A DNA stretch of 64,000 bases from an uncultured Bacilli bacterium (GCA_910584165.1 CAJTZU010000001.1:1-64000); one strand, 5' to 3'; shown: positions 35,481 to 43,843, counted from the first letter of the stretch. The notes: a model not told the origin generated them from the letters alone. Numbers and translations are program-made.

Positions 35481-35507
35481 AAGGTAGACAAAAGTCTACT
35501 TTTTTTA
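35481..35507 (+). terminator. Rho-independent terminator
   Basis: AAGGTAGAC (35481-35489), loop AAAA, GTCTACTTT and T run. Confidence 0.85.
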
Positions 35508-35535
35508 ATAGGTTATTTCTTTTATAAAGTTTCTT

Positions 35536-35544
35536 TGTTATAAT
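35536..35544 (+). promoter_or_regulatory. Extended -10 promoter
   Basis: TG-T-TATAAT at 35536-35544, 18 bp before the ATG of the second CotH gene. Confidence 0.6.
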
Positions 35545-35562
35545 AATTATTAGGTGTATAAT

Positions 35563-38448
35563 ATGCAAGTGTTAGATAAAGAATTATGGAAAGATAATAG
35601 AAAATTTTTAATAGGTTTAATCCTATTTTTAATAGTTCTAATTGCTTATGAATATGGAAAAGAATATCTTCCGACTTTTTTATTTTCTTCTAAAATAGAT
35701 ACCAATAGCTTAATGATTACAGAAATTATGACATCTAACCAAGGCATTTATGCAGATCCTGATGGGAACTGTTATGATTGGGTGGAATTATATAATGGAA
35801 GTAAAGAAGATATTTCTTTATTAGGATATACTTTAAATGATAATGAATATGGTAATAACTTATGGAGTTTTCCTGATGTAACAATAAAAAGTGGAGAATA
35901 TAAAGTTATTTATTTAACAGGTCTTTTATCAGAAGAAAAGGAAGGATTATATGTTCCTTTTGCACTTAACAAAGCAGGTGGGGAAGTTTTAACTTTAAAA
36001 GATTCAAAAGGAAAAATGATTGAAAAGGTTTCTTTAAAAAAGTTGAATAAAAATACAGTTTTAAGAAAAAATGAAAAAAACAAATTTGAAATTTCTAAGG
36101 AAATTACGCCAGGTTATCCAAATACCTCTGAAGGAAGAAAGAATTATTTAAACTCTTTACAAGGAGAAGAATCTAATTTGGTTATTAATGAATTTCTTTC
36201 AAACAATAAGGGTGTATATATTCAAGATGGAATTTTATATCCTTATATAGAATTAAAAAATTTAGGGGATACTACCATCCTTTTAAAAGAATATTTTTTA
36301 TCTGATGATGATAATAGACCATTTCTATGGAGATTAGAAGATATTTCCTTGAAACCTGGAGAGATTTATTTAGTTTACCCAACAGGAAAAAATGATGGGA
36401 ATCAAGCTAATTTCTCTATTGATAGAAAAGATGGGAAATTAATCTTATCTCATAAAAATAAAATTATAGATAGTGTTTCTTATGAAGTAAAAAAATCAGG
36501 TTATGCTTTCGTAAAATATGATAAGGAATGGAAAGAAACTCTTGCGATTACACCAGGATATGATAATACAGATTCTGGTATGCGAGAATATGCAAAGAGT
36601 ATGCAATACCCTAAAGAATTAATTTTATCGGAGATTATGAATGGAAATCATAGTTATTTAAAGCAAAAGAATGGGGAATACTATGATTGGATAGAATTCT
36701 ATAATAATTCAACTATCGCACTTGATTTAAGTGAATATACACTATCTACTAGTAAAAATAATAAAAATGGTATTCGACTACCTAAAAAGATATTAAAACC
36801 AGGGGAATATTATGTTTTCTTAGAAACAGACAATATTAAAAACTTCTCCATTACAGATAATCAAAGCTATTATCTTTATAAAGGTGATAAGATTATAGAT
36901 TCACTTTATTTAGGAAAAACACCTGTTGGTTATAGTTATGGAAAACATAGTAGTGGGGGATATTATTATTATCATTCTCCTACTCCAGGGAAAAAGAATA
37001 CTAACGGAAACATATTCATTTCTAATGCTCCTCTTTTTAGCAAGTCTCCTGGCATTTATCAAGATACAAAAGAGTTATTTATTCAGTTAGAAGGAAAAGG
37101 AAAAATCTATTATACATTAGATGGAAGCAATCCATCTAAAAGTTCTACTTTATATAAAGAACCTATTAAAATTTCTAAAACAACCGTTATTAAAGCAATT
37201 GCTTATGAGGATGGAAAATATGCTAGTGAAATAGAGAGTGGCTCTTATATTATGAATGAGAATCATACCCTTCCTGTTATGTCTATTAGTTTACCAAAAA
37301 GTTCTTTTCAAAAATTAATTAATAATCCTACTTCTAGGACGTTAATTGTAAAAGCGCATGCAGAATTATATGAAAAAGATTCTTCGTTTTCGGTAGATTG
37401 TGGATTTAAAATCTTTGGTGGAGAAAGTAGAACCTTAGATAAAAAAAGTTTTTCATTAAAATTTTCTTCTAAGTATGGAGAACCTAATTTAGAATATCCG
37501 ATTTTTCAAAATAGAACTATCGAAAAATATGATAATTTGGTATTAAGAAGTGGTTCTCAAGATATGATGACTGCTATGATGCGTGATGAGCTAGGAACCT
37601 CTATTATGGTGGATTATGGAAATGTCGATGCTCAAAGTTATAAACCAGTTGTGTTATATATTAATGGCTCTTACTGGGGAATTTATTATCTTCGTGAGAA
37701 AATTAATGAAAATTTTATTTCAGAGCACTATAATATTGATAAAAAAGGGACAAATATTGTTCGCATAAGTGGGCGATTAGATGCAGGTAGTAGAAAAGAC
37801 TATAATTCTTTAATTCAATATGTTAGTTCTCATGATTTATCTGTTCCAGAAAATTATCGTTATGTAAAATCTAAGTTAGATATTGATAACTATATAGCAT
37901 TTTTAGTTGGAACATTTTATACGAATAATTTTGATGTTAATAATACTAGATTTTTTAATAATCCAAATTTAGATAATGGAAAAATCAAACTGATTTTTTA
38001 CGATTTAGATTATAGTTTTCGACCATATCCTACTAACTTTATTCCATGGCTTTTAAATCCAGATGGAGCGGGGGTCTTAGAGGTAGATAATACCTTAATT
38101 CGCGCTTTGATGAATAGTGATGAATTTAAAGAACGTTTTTTAGATATTTTCTTCTTTAATTTAAAATATGTTTGGACAGAAGAGCATGTATTAAATCGTT
38201 ATTATGAAATTTATAATGCGATTAAGCCTGAGATGAAGAGAAACCAAGAACGGTGGGGGTATTCTTATGAAGCCTGGGAAAAAAATTGTCAAGATTTAAA
38301 AAAATTTATTCAAGGACGTGAAAAAAATCTTTTAAAACAAGTAAAAAGTTATTTTCATTTATCAGATAAAGAAATAGAAGAGCGAATGAATAAGAAACAT
38401 CGTTTAAAAGATATATTTTTTTACAACGCAACATTAAAGAAGGAATAA
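35563..38448 (+). CDS. Lamin-tail/CotH kinase surface protein 2
   Basis: A 961-aa paralogue of the protein at 29923-32778, with the same order. TM helix at about 16-36, three LTD domains (opening LMITEIMTSN, LVINEFLSNN and LILSEIMNGN), a chitobiase-like domain (KIYYTLDGSNPSKSSTLY), and a CotH kinase domain with YINGSYWGIYYLREKIN, GTNIVRISGR and FYDLDYSFRP. NENHTLPVMSISLP is identical in both. Its own extended -10 promoter precedes it, and ATG 35563 follows AGGTG. It ends in a basic tail absent from copy 1. The duplication around the VTC/DUF4956/pseudo-sortase genes suggests one surface system. Confidence 0.82.
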   Translation: MQVLDKELWKDNRKFLIGLILFLIVLIAYEYGKEYLPTFLFSSKIDTNSLMITEIMTSNQGIYADPDGNCYDWVELYNGSKEDISLLGYTLNDNEYGNNLWSFPDVTIKSGEYKVIYLTGLLSEEKEGLYVPFALNKAGGEVLTLKDSKGKMIEKVSLKKLNKNTVLRKNEKNKFEISKEITPGYPNTSEGRKNYLNSLQGEESNLVINEFLSNNKGVYIQDGILYPYIELKNLGDTTILLKEYFLSDDDNRPFLWRLEDISLKPGEIYLVYPTGKNDGNQANFSIDRKDGKLILSHKNKIIDSVSYEVKKSGYAFVKYDKEWKETLAITPGYDNTDSGMREYAKSMQYPKELILSEIMNGNHSYLKQKNGEYYDWIEFYNNSTIALDLSEYTLSTSKNNKNGIRLPKKILKPGEYYVFLETDNIKNFSITDNQSYYLYKGDKIIDSLYLGKTPVGYSYGKHSSGGYYYYHSPTPGKKNTNGNIFISNAPLFSKSPGIYQDTKELFIQLEGKGKIYYTLDGSNPSKSSTLYKEPIKISKTTVIKAIAYEDGKYASEIESGSYIMNENHTLPVMSISLPKSSFQKLINNPTSRTLIVKAHAELYEKDSSFSVDCGFKIFGGESRTLDKKSFSLKFSSKYGEPNLEYPIFQNRTIEKYDNLVLRSGSQDMMTAMMRDELGTSIMVDYGNVDAQSYKPVVLYINGSYWGIYYLREKINENFISEHYNIDKKGTNIVRISGRLDAGSRKDYNSLIQYVSSHDLSVPENYRYVKSKLDIDNYIAFLVGTFYTNNFDVNNTRFFNNPNLDNGKIKLIFYDLDYSFRPYPTNFIPWLLNPDGAGVLEVDNTLIRALMNSDEFKERFLDIFFFNLKYVWTEEHVLNRYYEIYNAIKPEMKRNQERWGYSYEAWEKNCQDLKKFIQGREKNLLKQVKSYFHLSDKEIEERMNKKHRLKDIFFYNATLKKE

Positions 38449-38461
38449 CTCTTCTTTTTTG
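38438..38461 (+). terminator. Rho-independent terminator
   Basis: AAGAAG and CTTCTT arms around GAATAACT, followed by T6, at the end of the second CotH gene. Confidence 0.7.
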
Positions 38462-38515
38462 CATACTTACTACTATTTTTCTCATATTAATATTGTAGCC
38501 TATAAGGAGTTTTTT

Positions 38516-39490
38516 ATGATTAAAAAAATAAATATCCTATTGGTTTTGCTTCTTAGTCTTCTTCCTTGTAATATTTTGGCATACTCCAACTACGTCATAG
38601 CAAGTGGTGATAATATTGGTATAAGATTAAATACTGATGGTATTATTATCATAGGAACCTATGATATTGAAGGAACTGATCCTGCCACTTCTGCTGGTTT
38701 AAAAGTAGGAGATAAAATTATTTCTATAGATGGCAAAAAGGTAACTTCTATTGAAGGGATTTCTTCTTTTCTTTCTAGAAACAGTAAAGATACTGTTTCT
38801 ATAGGCTATGTTAGAAATGGAAAAGAATTCAAAACCAATTTGACCTTAAAAAATAAAAAAACTGGATTGTATCTAAAAGATACCATTTCAGGAATTGGTA
38901 CTCTTACATTCGTTGATCCCAATACCAAGCGATTTGGTGCTTTAGGCCATGAGATAGTGGACTCTATTAGTGGGAAAATAGTCGAATCAAAAGAAGGTAC
39001 TATCTTTTCTTCTTCTATTACTAGTATTACTAGAAGTAGTGATGGTAATCCTGGTGAAAAAAATGCGACTTTCAATACTTCAGATATACTAGGTCAAATA
39101 GAAAAGAATACCAATAAAGGTATTTTTGGTGAATTCAAAAGTACAATTGGAAAAAATAATCTATATAAGGTTGCCAATATAGAAGATATTAAACTGGGGG
39201 ATGCAAAAATTAGAACAGTTATTAATGGTAATAAAGTAGAGGAATATCAAATTAAAATTGTAAAGATAAAAGAAACCAAAGATAATACTAAAAATCTAAT
39301 ATTTGAGATTATGGATGATACTTTATTAGAAAAAACGGGAGGAATTATACAAGGAATGAGTGGCTCTCCAATTATTCAAGATGAATATATTGTAGGGGCT
39401 GTAACACATGTAGTAGTAGATGATCCAACGCGTGGATACGGGATACTAATTACCAATATGTTAGAAGAAGCTGAAAACAGCAGAGAGTAG
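38516..39490 (+). CDS. SpoIVB-family (S55) serine peptidase
   Basis: A 324-aa secreted or membrane-tethered protease. Signal/anchor at about 4-22. The PDZ domain spans about 35-115 (GTDPATSAGLKVGDKIISID). The S55 catalytic part follows: RFGALGHEIVDSISG with the active His, and GGIIQGMSGSPIIQDEYIVG with Ser in M-S-G-S, then VGAVTHVVVDDPTRGYGI. In sporulating bacteria SpoIVB is secreted by the forespore and triggers pro-sigma-K processing. It is about 100 aa shorter than the B. subtilis enzyme. ATG 38516 follows AAGGAG. Sporulation or another envelope-signalling role is possible. Confidence 0.85.
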   Translation: MIKKINILLVLLLSLLPCNILAYSNYVIASGDNIGIRLNTDGIIIIGTYDIEGTDPATSAGLKVGDKIISIDGKKVTSIEGISSFLSRNSKDTVSIGYVRNGKEFKTNLTLKNKKTGLYLKDTISGIGTLTFVDPNTKRFGALGHEIVDSISGKIVESKEGTIFSSSITSITRSSDGNPGEKNATFNTSDILGQIEKNTNKGIFGEFKSTIGKNNLYKVANIEDIKLGDAKIRTVINGNKVEEYQIKIVKIKETKDNTKNLIFEIMDDTLLEKTGGIIQGMSGSPIIQDEYIVGAVTHVVVDDPTRGYGILITNMLEEAENSRE

Positions 39491-39506
39491 AAATACTCTC
39501 TTTTTT
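39483..39506 (+). terminator. Rho-independent terminator
   Basis: GAGAGTA (39483-39489), loop GAAA, TACTCTC (39494-39500), then T6. Confidence 0.85.
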
Positions 39507-39515
39507 AATAGGGTA

Positions 39516-39543
39516 TTGAAAAGTATTTTATATTTGTTATAAT
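39516..39543 (+). promoter_or_regulatory. SigA-type promoter
   Basis: TTGAAA (39516-39521), 16-bp spacer ending in TG-T, then TATAAT (39538-39543). Confidence 0.65.
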
Positions 39544-39573
39544 AAATATAGAATATGGAGTATGGTGATAATT

Positions 39574-40509
39574 ATGTATCATGTAAGAGATGGAATATTA
39601 GGATTAGCAATTGGAAATGCAATGGGTGTTCCAACCACCAATAATAGTAGAGAAGATTTATTAGAAAAACCTGTTACTAAAATGGTACCTAGAATTCGTG
39701 ATGGAGTTCCAAAAGGAGCATGGAGTGATAGTACTTCTCTTACAATTGCAACAATGTCAGCTATATCAATATCAGGAATTGATTGCCAAGTGATTGCTGA
39801 TAATTTTGTGAAATGGTTTACAACCAATCAATTCTGCTCTATGAAGGAATCTTTTGGCATAGGAGAAACGACTTTAAAGGCTTTAGTACATTATACTCAG
39901 CATATTGAAAAAGCAGAAGAATGTGGTTTAGATGGAATTATGGATAATGGAAATGGCTCTTTAATAAGAATGCTTCCTATTGCTTATTATGCGGTGGCTA
40001 AGAAATGCTCAGATAAGGAAGTAGTAGAAGTGGTTAGAAAAGTTTCTTCTATTACTCATGCCCATGAAATATCTATTTGTGGATGTTATATCTATGTTAG
40101 ATATGTCATGTGCTTATTGAAAGGAATTAATAAATTTTCTGCTCTTAATCAGATAAAAGGATTAGATTATAGTATGTTTACGAAAACAACTTTAGATTGT
40201 TATCATAGAATATTAAAAGAGGATATTCATGAATTAGAAATAGATGATATTCAAAGTACTGCTTATATCGTAGATTCGTTAGAAGCTTCTTTATGGTGCT
40301 TTTTACAGTCTGCTAGTTTTAAAGAATGTGTTATTGCTACTACCAATATAGGAGAAGCAACTGATTCAATTGGAGCGATTGCTGGAAGTTTAGCAGGTAT
40401 TTTTTATGGTTATGCAAATATTCCTTCTAAATACTTAGATGATTTAAAGAAACTGGAGTATTTAGAAGACTGTTGTAACAACTATGAAAGTTATTTAAAG
40501 AGACTATAA
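39574..40509 (+). CDS. ADP-ribosylglycohydrolase-like protein, divergent active site
   Basis: A 311-aa DraG/ADP-ribosylglycohydrolase fold protein. It starts VRDGILGLAIGNAMGVP as in the family. The first metal motif, usually W-T-D-D-T, is WSDSTSL, with the second Asp changed to Ser. The last motif, usually G-G-D-T-D-T-I-G, is GEATDSIGAIAGSLAG, also short of one Asp. Half the Mg ligands may be lost, so activity on ADP-ribosyl groups is uncertain. ATG 39574 has GGTGAT just upstream; an earlier in-frame ATG at 39562 is too near the GGAG at 39557. Confidence 0.75.
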   Translation: MYHVRDGILGLAIGNAMGVPTTNNSREDLLEKPVTKMVPRIRDGVPKGAWSDSTSLTIATMSAISISGIDCQVIADNFVKWFTTNQFCSMKESFGIGETTLKALVHYTQHIEKAEECGLDGIMDNGNGSLIRMLPIAYYAVAKKCSDKEVVEVVRKVSSITHAHEISICGCYIYVRYVMCLLKGINKFSALNQIKGLDYSMFTKTTLDCYHRILKEDIHELEIDDIQSTAYIVDSLEASLWCFLQSASFKECVIATTNIGEATDSIGAIAGSLAGIFYGYANIPSKYLDDLKKLEYLEDCCNNYESYLKRL

Positions 40510-40515
40510 ATCTAA

Positions 40516-40544
40516 TTGACGGAACCACTAAAGTGTGTTATAAT
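40516..40544 (+). promoter_or_regulatory. Strong SigA-type promoter with 68-nt leader
   Basis: TTGACG (40516-40521), 17-bp spacer ending TG-T, TATAAT (40539-40544). The transcript would carry about 68 nt before the ATG of the zinc-ribbon gene, with no conserved structure I recognise. Confidence 0.8.
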
Positions 40545-40619
40545 GATATCGATTAATAAAGATTACTTCCTTTAAAGACGGATTTTTATTGAATCAAGCG
40601 TTAGAAAAGGAGGTATAAA

Positions 40620-40805
40620 ATGGAAAAAGAAGATATCAAAATTATCTGTAAGGATTGCGGCGAAGAGTTTTTATTCACTGTAGGTGAACAAAATTTTTAT
40701 GAAGAAAAAGGTTTTGAAAATAAACCAGTTCGTTGCAAAGCTTGCCGTGATAAGAAAAAGGCTGAGAAAATGAATTATTCACATAATGATTCTGAAAGAG
40801 GGTAA
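40620..40805 (+). CDS. Small zinc-ribbon protein
   Basis: A 61-aa protein of the probable zinc-ribbon family (PF13451-like). Metal site: ICKDCGEEFLFTVGEQNFY (9-27) with CxxC, then PVRCKACRDKKK (36-47) with the second CxxC. Members are small cytosolic proteins of unknown role in many Bacillota. AAAAGGAGG precedes the ATG, and a near-consensus promoter suggests high expression. Confidence 0.8.
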   Translation: MEKEDIKIICKDCGEEFLFTVGEQNFYEEKGFENKPVRCKACRDKKKAEKMNYSHNDSERG

Positions 40806-40814
40806 CCTCTTTTT
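40795..40814 (+). terminator. Rho-independent terminator
   Basis: AAAGAGG (40795-40801), loop GTAA, CCTCTTT (40806-40812); it overlaps the zinc-ribbon stop codon. Confidence 0.7.
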
Positions 40815-40868
40815 AATTTGCAATTCTATAAAAATCTGATATAATATCAATCCGAGGTGGGGAGTTTT

Positions 40869-41372
40869 ATGTTTAAGGAATTTAAAAAATTTATTGCTCG
40901 TGGTAATGTCATGGATTTAGCTGTTGGAGTTATTGTTGGTGGCGCATTCAGTACAATCGTTTCTTCTTTAGTAAATAATATTTTAATGCCTATTATTGGA
41001 GTAATTACTGGTGGTGTTGATTTTTCAACAGGTCTTACTATTCAAGTAAAAGATGCTACTATTAATTATGGTGCTTTCTTACAAAGCGTTTTAGACTTTT
41101 TAATTATATCTTTCTGTATTTTCTTAATGGTTAAAACAATTAATACTGTTTTAGCAAAATTAGAGAATAAGGAAGAAGAGAAAAAAGAAAAACCTAAGAA
41201 AAGTGATGAAGTAATATTATTAGAAGAAATTCGTGATGCCTTAAAAGGGGATAAAAAAGAAACTAAAAAGGAGATTAAAAAATCTCCTAGAACAGCAAAA
41301 GAAACAAAAAATAACAAAGTAACAAAGACGGTAAAAGCTGTAAAGCCAAAAACAGAAAAAAAGAAAAAATAA
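40869..41372 (+). CDS. mscL: Large-conductance mechanosensitive channel MscL
   Basis: A 167-aa MscL. The amphipathic N-helix MFKEFKKFIARGNVMDLAVG is followed by TM1 (about 18-42) with VGVIVGGAFSTIVSSLVN, a short periplasmic loop, and TM2 (about 66-92). A charged C-terminal bundle then continues into an unusual Lys-rich tail of about 50 residues (KETKKEIKKSPRTAKETK and beyond). The pore opens under membrane tension to release solutes. ATG 40869 follows GGTGGGGAG; the family start is MFKEF. Confidence 0.93.
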   Translation: MFKEFKKFIARGNVMDLAVGVIVGGAFSTIVSSLVNNILMPIIGVITGGVDFSTGLTIQVKDATINYGAFLQSVLDFLIISFCIFLMVKTINTVLAKLENKEEEKKEKPKKSDEVILLEEIRDALKGDKKETKKEIKKSPRTAKETKNNKVTKTVKAVKPKTEKKKK

Positions 41373-41391
41373 TCGTAAGATTATTTTTTTA
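41368..41391. terminator. Bidirectional terminator
   Basis: AATAATC (41368-41374), loop GTAA, GATTATT (41379-41385) then T run, between mscL and a convergent gene. Confidence 0.75.
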
Positions 41392-41700
41392 TTTAGTAGG
41401 AGGATTGATGCCATCCTCTTCTTGTTTTCTTCTTAAAAAAGCCGTAATAGAATCTTCAGCACTTGCTGTGGCTTCACTCCTTACTTCTTTTTTTATTAGC
41501 TCCTGATATTCTTGTTGATATCTCTTTAATGATTCCTTCCATTCCTCCATTTGAAAATCACAAGCATGTGCTAGTCTAGTTTTATCTTCTTCTATTAATT
41601 TATCAGTATTTAAAATAATATCCCTAGTCATTTCTTTTTCAGCTAAGTCTCGTTGAAGTTTATACATAAGGGCGAGTAATACTTCTACTTTTTGGTTCAT
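41389..41700 (-). CDS. Hypothetical coiled-coil protein
   Basis: A 103-aa, highly charged helical protein, likely coiled-coil (LIEEDKTRLAHACDFQMEEW, then LKRYQQEYQELIKKEV). No family is recognised. It lies 12 bp after a 44-aa membrane-peptide gene on the same strand and ends at the terminator shared with mscL, so the two form a small operon. Confidence 0.5.
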   Translation of the reverse strand: MNQKVEVLLALMYKLQRDLAEKEMTRDIILNTDKLIEEDKTRLAHACDFQMEEWKESLKRYQQEYQELIKKEVRSEATASAEDSITAFLRRKQEEDGINPPTK

Positions 41701-41712
41701 TCATTCTCCCCC

Positions 41713-41847
41713 TTATGAAGCTAGTGTAGACATAATTGGTATGATTACATAAAGTCCTACCAATGCTAATAAAAGGGCAATAATACCAATCTTTTTTAAT
41801 ACACTTGATTTTTCATTATTTTCTTTTTTCTTTGTTTTTTCAGCCAT
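41713..41847 (-). CDS. Small membrane protein (44 aa)
   Basis: A 44-codon gene: a charged N-terminus with MAEKTKKKENNEK, then one hydrophobic helix (about 20-38, IGIIALLLALVGLYVIIPI). AGGAAGTGATAAT precedes the ATG at 41847, and TATAAT on the minus strand lies at 41869-41874. The charged-then-single-TM form is typical of small membrane-associated proteins; function is unknown. It is probably co-transcribed with the coiled-coil gene downstream. Confidence 0.6.
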   Translation of the reverse strand: MAEKTKKKENNEKSSVLKKIGIIALLLALVGLYVIIPIMSTLAS

Positions 41848-41937
41848 ATTATCACTTCCTATATGACCATTATAACGTATTTTTAAAAAAATTGGAATAT
41901 GCTTTTTCCTTCTGCATATAGTCTATTAGGTGATAAA

Positions 41938-42549
41938 ATGAAAAAAGCAATGGACAAACTATTCTCTGTAGATAAAAAAGTAGTACTATTTTTATTCATC
42001 ATTAGTTTTATTGGGATTGTTACAGGAGCCCTATTTATGACTGCATTAAGTAGTAGTGATAAAACATTGGTAAGTGATACCTTATCTACCTTTTTAAAAA
42101 ATATAGAACCAGATAATTATCTAAATAGTTTAACAAATAACTTAATTATTAATGCAATTTTTATAATCGTAATATGGTTATTAGGTTTTTCTATTATTGG
42201 TTTACCAATTGTCGTATTACTATTATTTTATAAATCTTTTTCTGTTAGTTTTACTCTATCTAGTTTTATTGCAAATTATGGATTAAAAGGAAGTCTGCTA
42301 GGATTTCTTTATAATTTTCCCCATCAATTTATTATATTAGTAATCTATTTATATTTAGGGTGCTACGCCATTAAAGTATCTGTGGCTTTGTTAATTTCTA
42401 TTTTAAAGAGAAAAAGTTTAGATTTTAAGGCAATTATGAATCGATATTTATTGGTTCTGATAGTTTCTCTTCTAGTGATTGTTATTATGACTTTATTCGA
42501 GACCTTCTTAACGCCAACCTTATTGAAATCTATTATGAATATGTTATAA
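41938..42549 (+). CDS. SpoIIM-family membrane protein
   Basis: A 203-aa multi-pass membrane protein of the stage II sporulation protein M family. It has about five helices (about 17-36, 69-87, 88-108, 122-146 and 168-192). Characteristic segments are FSIIGLPIVVLLLFYKSFSV (about 77-96) and KGSLLGFLYNFPHQFIILV (about 113-131). In sporulating cells SpoIIM is part of the DMP machine that remodels peptidoglycan during engulfment. ATG 41938 follows GGTGAT; an earlier in-frame start at 41899 lacks a ribosome binding site. It is followed at 19 bp by mnmA. Confidence 0.85.
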   Translation: MKKAMDKLFSVDKKVVLFLFIISFIGIVTGALFMTALSSSDKTLVSDTLSTFLKNIEPDNYLNSLTNNLIINAIFIIVIWLLGFSIIGLPIVVLLLFYKSFSVSFTLSSFIANYGLKGSLLGFLYNFPHQFIILVIYLYLGCYAIKVSVALLISILKRKSLDFKAIMNRYLLVLIVSLLVIVIMTLFETFLTPTLLKSIMNML

Positions 42550-42568
42550 TAAAGTAGTTGGTGAGAAT

Positions 42569-43672
42569 ATGAAAAAAGTAGTAATTGGAATGTCAGGTGG
42601 CGTAGATAGTAGTGTTGCTGCTATTATGTTAAAAAAACAAGGCTATGAAGTGATTGGTTTATTTATGAGAAACTGGGACACTAGTTTAAATGGTGACTTT
42701 TTAGGAAATCCCGATTTAGGGGACCCTATTTGCCCACAAGAGCAGGATTATAATGATGCTTTAGAAGTATGCAAAAAATTGGATATACCACTTCATAGAA
42801 TTGATTTTGTAAAAGAATATTGGGATTATGTATTTACTTACTTTTTAGAGGAATTAAAAAACGGAAGAACTCCAAATCCTGATATTATGTGCAACAAATA
42901 TATTAAATTTGATATGTTTGTTAAGGAAGCTGAAAAATTAGGTGCTGATTATATTGCAACAGGACATTATGCAAGAATGAAGAATGGAAAACTTTTAAGA
43001 GCTATTGACTCTAATAAAGATCAAACGTATTTTTTATCACAGGTGTCTAAAAAACAATTAGAAAATGTATTGTTTCCAATAGGTGATTTAGAGAAACCAG
43101 AAGTTAGAAAAATAGCTGAAGAATATGATTTAATTACAGCAGAAAAAAAAGATTCTACAGGAATTTGTTTTATTGGAGAAAGAAATTTTACAAAGTTTTT
43201 AGAAAATTATTTACCAAATACTCCTGGAAAAGTAGTAGAAATAGATACTAAGGAAGTAATTGGGGAACATATTGGGTTAATGTATTATACAATAGGTCAA
43301 AGAAGAGGTCTTAATATAGGTGGCTCTAAAGAAAGGATGTTTGTAGTAGGAAAAGATTTAAAAGAGAATATCCTTTATATTTCTTATGGAAATACAGAGT
43401 ATTTAATTAGTGACTCCTGTATTGTAGATACTGTTAATTTTAATACTGATAAAAGACCAGTAGATTGTACTGCTAAATTTAGATATCGTCAACCAGACAA
43501 TGATGTATCTTTGGAATACTTAGAAGATGGTAATATTTTAGTAAAATATCCACAAGGAGTAAAAGCAGTCACTCCAGGGCAAGCTTGTGTTTTCTATGAC
43601 GGGGAAGAATGCCTTGGTGGGGGAATCATTAAAGAAGTAAGAAAAAATGGAGAGAAATTATGGTATTTATAG
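42569..43672 (+). CDS. mnmA: tRNA-specific 2-thiouridylase MnmA
   Basis: A 367-aa MnmA that thiolates U34 of Lys, Glu and Gln tRNAs at the wobble base. PP-loop ATP site: VIGMSGGVDSSVAAIML (5-21). The catalytic Cys pair is in TPNPDIMCNKYIKF (about 105-118) and DSTGICFIGERNF (about 195-207); ATGHYARM and YYTIGQRRGLNIGG are further signatures. The reaction uses ATP and persulfide sulfur from a cysteine desulfurase. It ends at a terminator and is the last gene before the CRISPR locus. Confidence 0.95.
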   Translation: MKKVVIGMSGGVDSSVAAIMLKKQGYEVIGLFMRNWDTSLNGDFLGNPDLGDPICPQEQDYNDALEVCKKLDIPLHRIDFVKEYWDYVFTYFLEELKNGRTPNPDIMCNKYIKFDMFVKEAEKLGADYIATGHYARMKNGKLLRAIDSNKDQTYFLSQVSKKQLENVLFPIGDLEKPEVRKIAEEYDLITAEKKDSTGICFIGERNFTKFLENYLPNTPGKVVEIDTKEVIGEHIGLMYYTIGQRRGLNIGGSKERMFVVGKDLKENILYISYGNTEYLISDSCIVDTVNFNTDKRPVDCTAKFRYRQPDNDVSLEYLEDGNILVKYPQGVKAVTPGQACVFYDGEECLGGGIIKEVRKNGEKLWYL

Positions 43673-43695
43673 AAAGCAGAAATGCTTTCTTTTTT
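43671..43695 (+). terminator. Rho-independent terminator
   Basis: AGAAAGCA (43671-43678), loop GAAA, TGCTTTCT (43683-43690), T tail; it overlaps the mnmA stop codon. Confidence 0.88.
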
Positions 43696-43720
43696 ATGTA
43701 GAAATATTTTATATATTGGA

Positions 43721-43802
43721 TATAATAGAAAATTATAAAATAAAAACAAAGAGGTGAAAAAAATTTTAATATAATAAATAAAAAAGCATTTCTGCTTTTT
43801 TT
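43721..43802 (+). other. Mini transcription unit: -10 box, ribosome binding site without gene, terminator
   Basis: TATAAT (43721-43726), then GAGGTG (43751-43756) with only a GTG-AAA-AAA-ATT-TTA-ATA-TAA frame of six codons, then hairpin AAAAAGCA/TGCTTTTT (43781-43800) with T tail. Its arms are the reverse complement of the mnmA terminator core. It could be a leader peptide, a deletion scar, or a fail-safe terminator against tracrRNA read-through. Confidence 0.4.
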
Positions 43803-43803
43803 G

Positions 43804-43823
43804 TTTGGTAAAATTTGGTAAAA
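43804..43823 (+). repeat. Tandem 10-bp direct repeat
   Basis: TTTGGTAAAA occurs twice head to tail (43804-43813, 43814-43823), between the fail-safe terminator and the tracrRNA terminator. It may be part of a promoter or a protein-binding site. Confidence 0.5.
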
Positions 43824-43843
43824 TGTAGTTAGCGATACCATGC

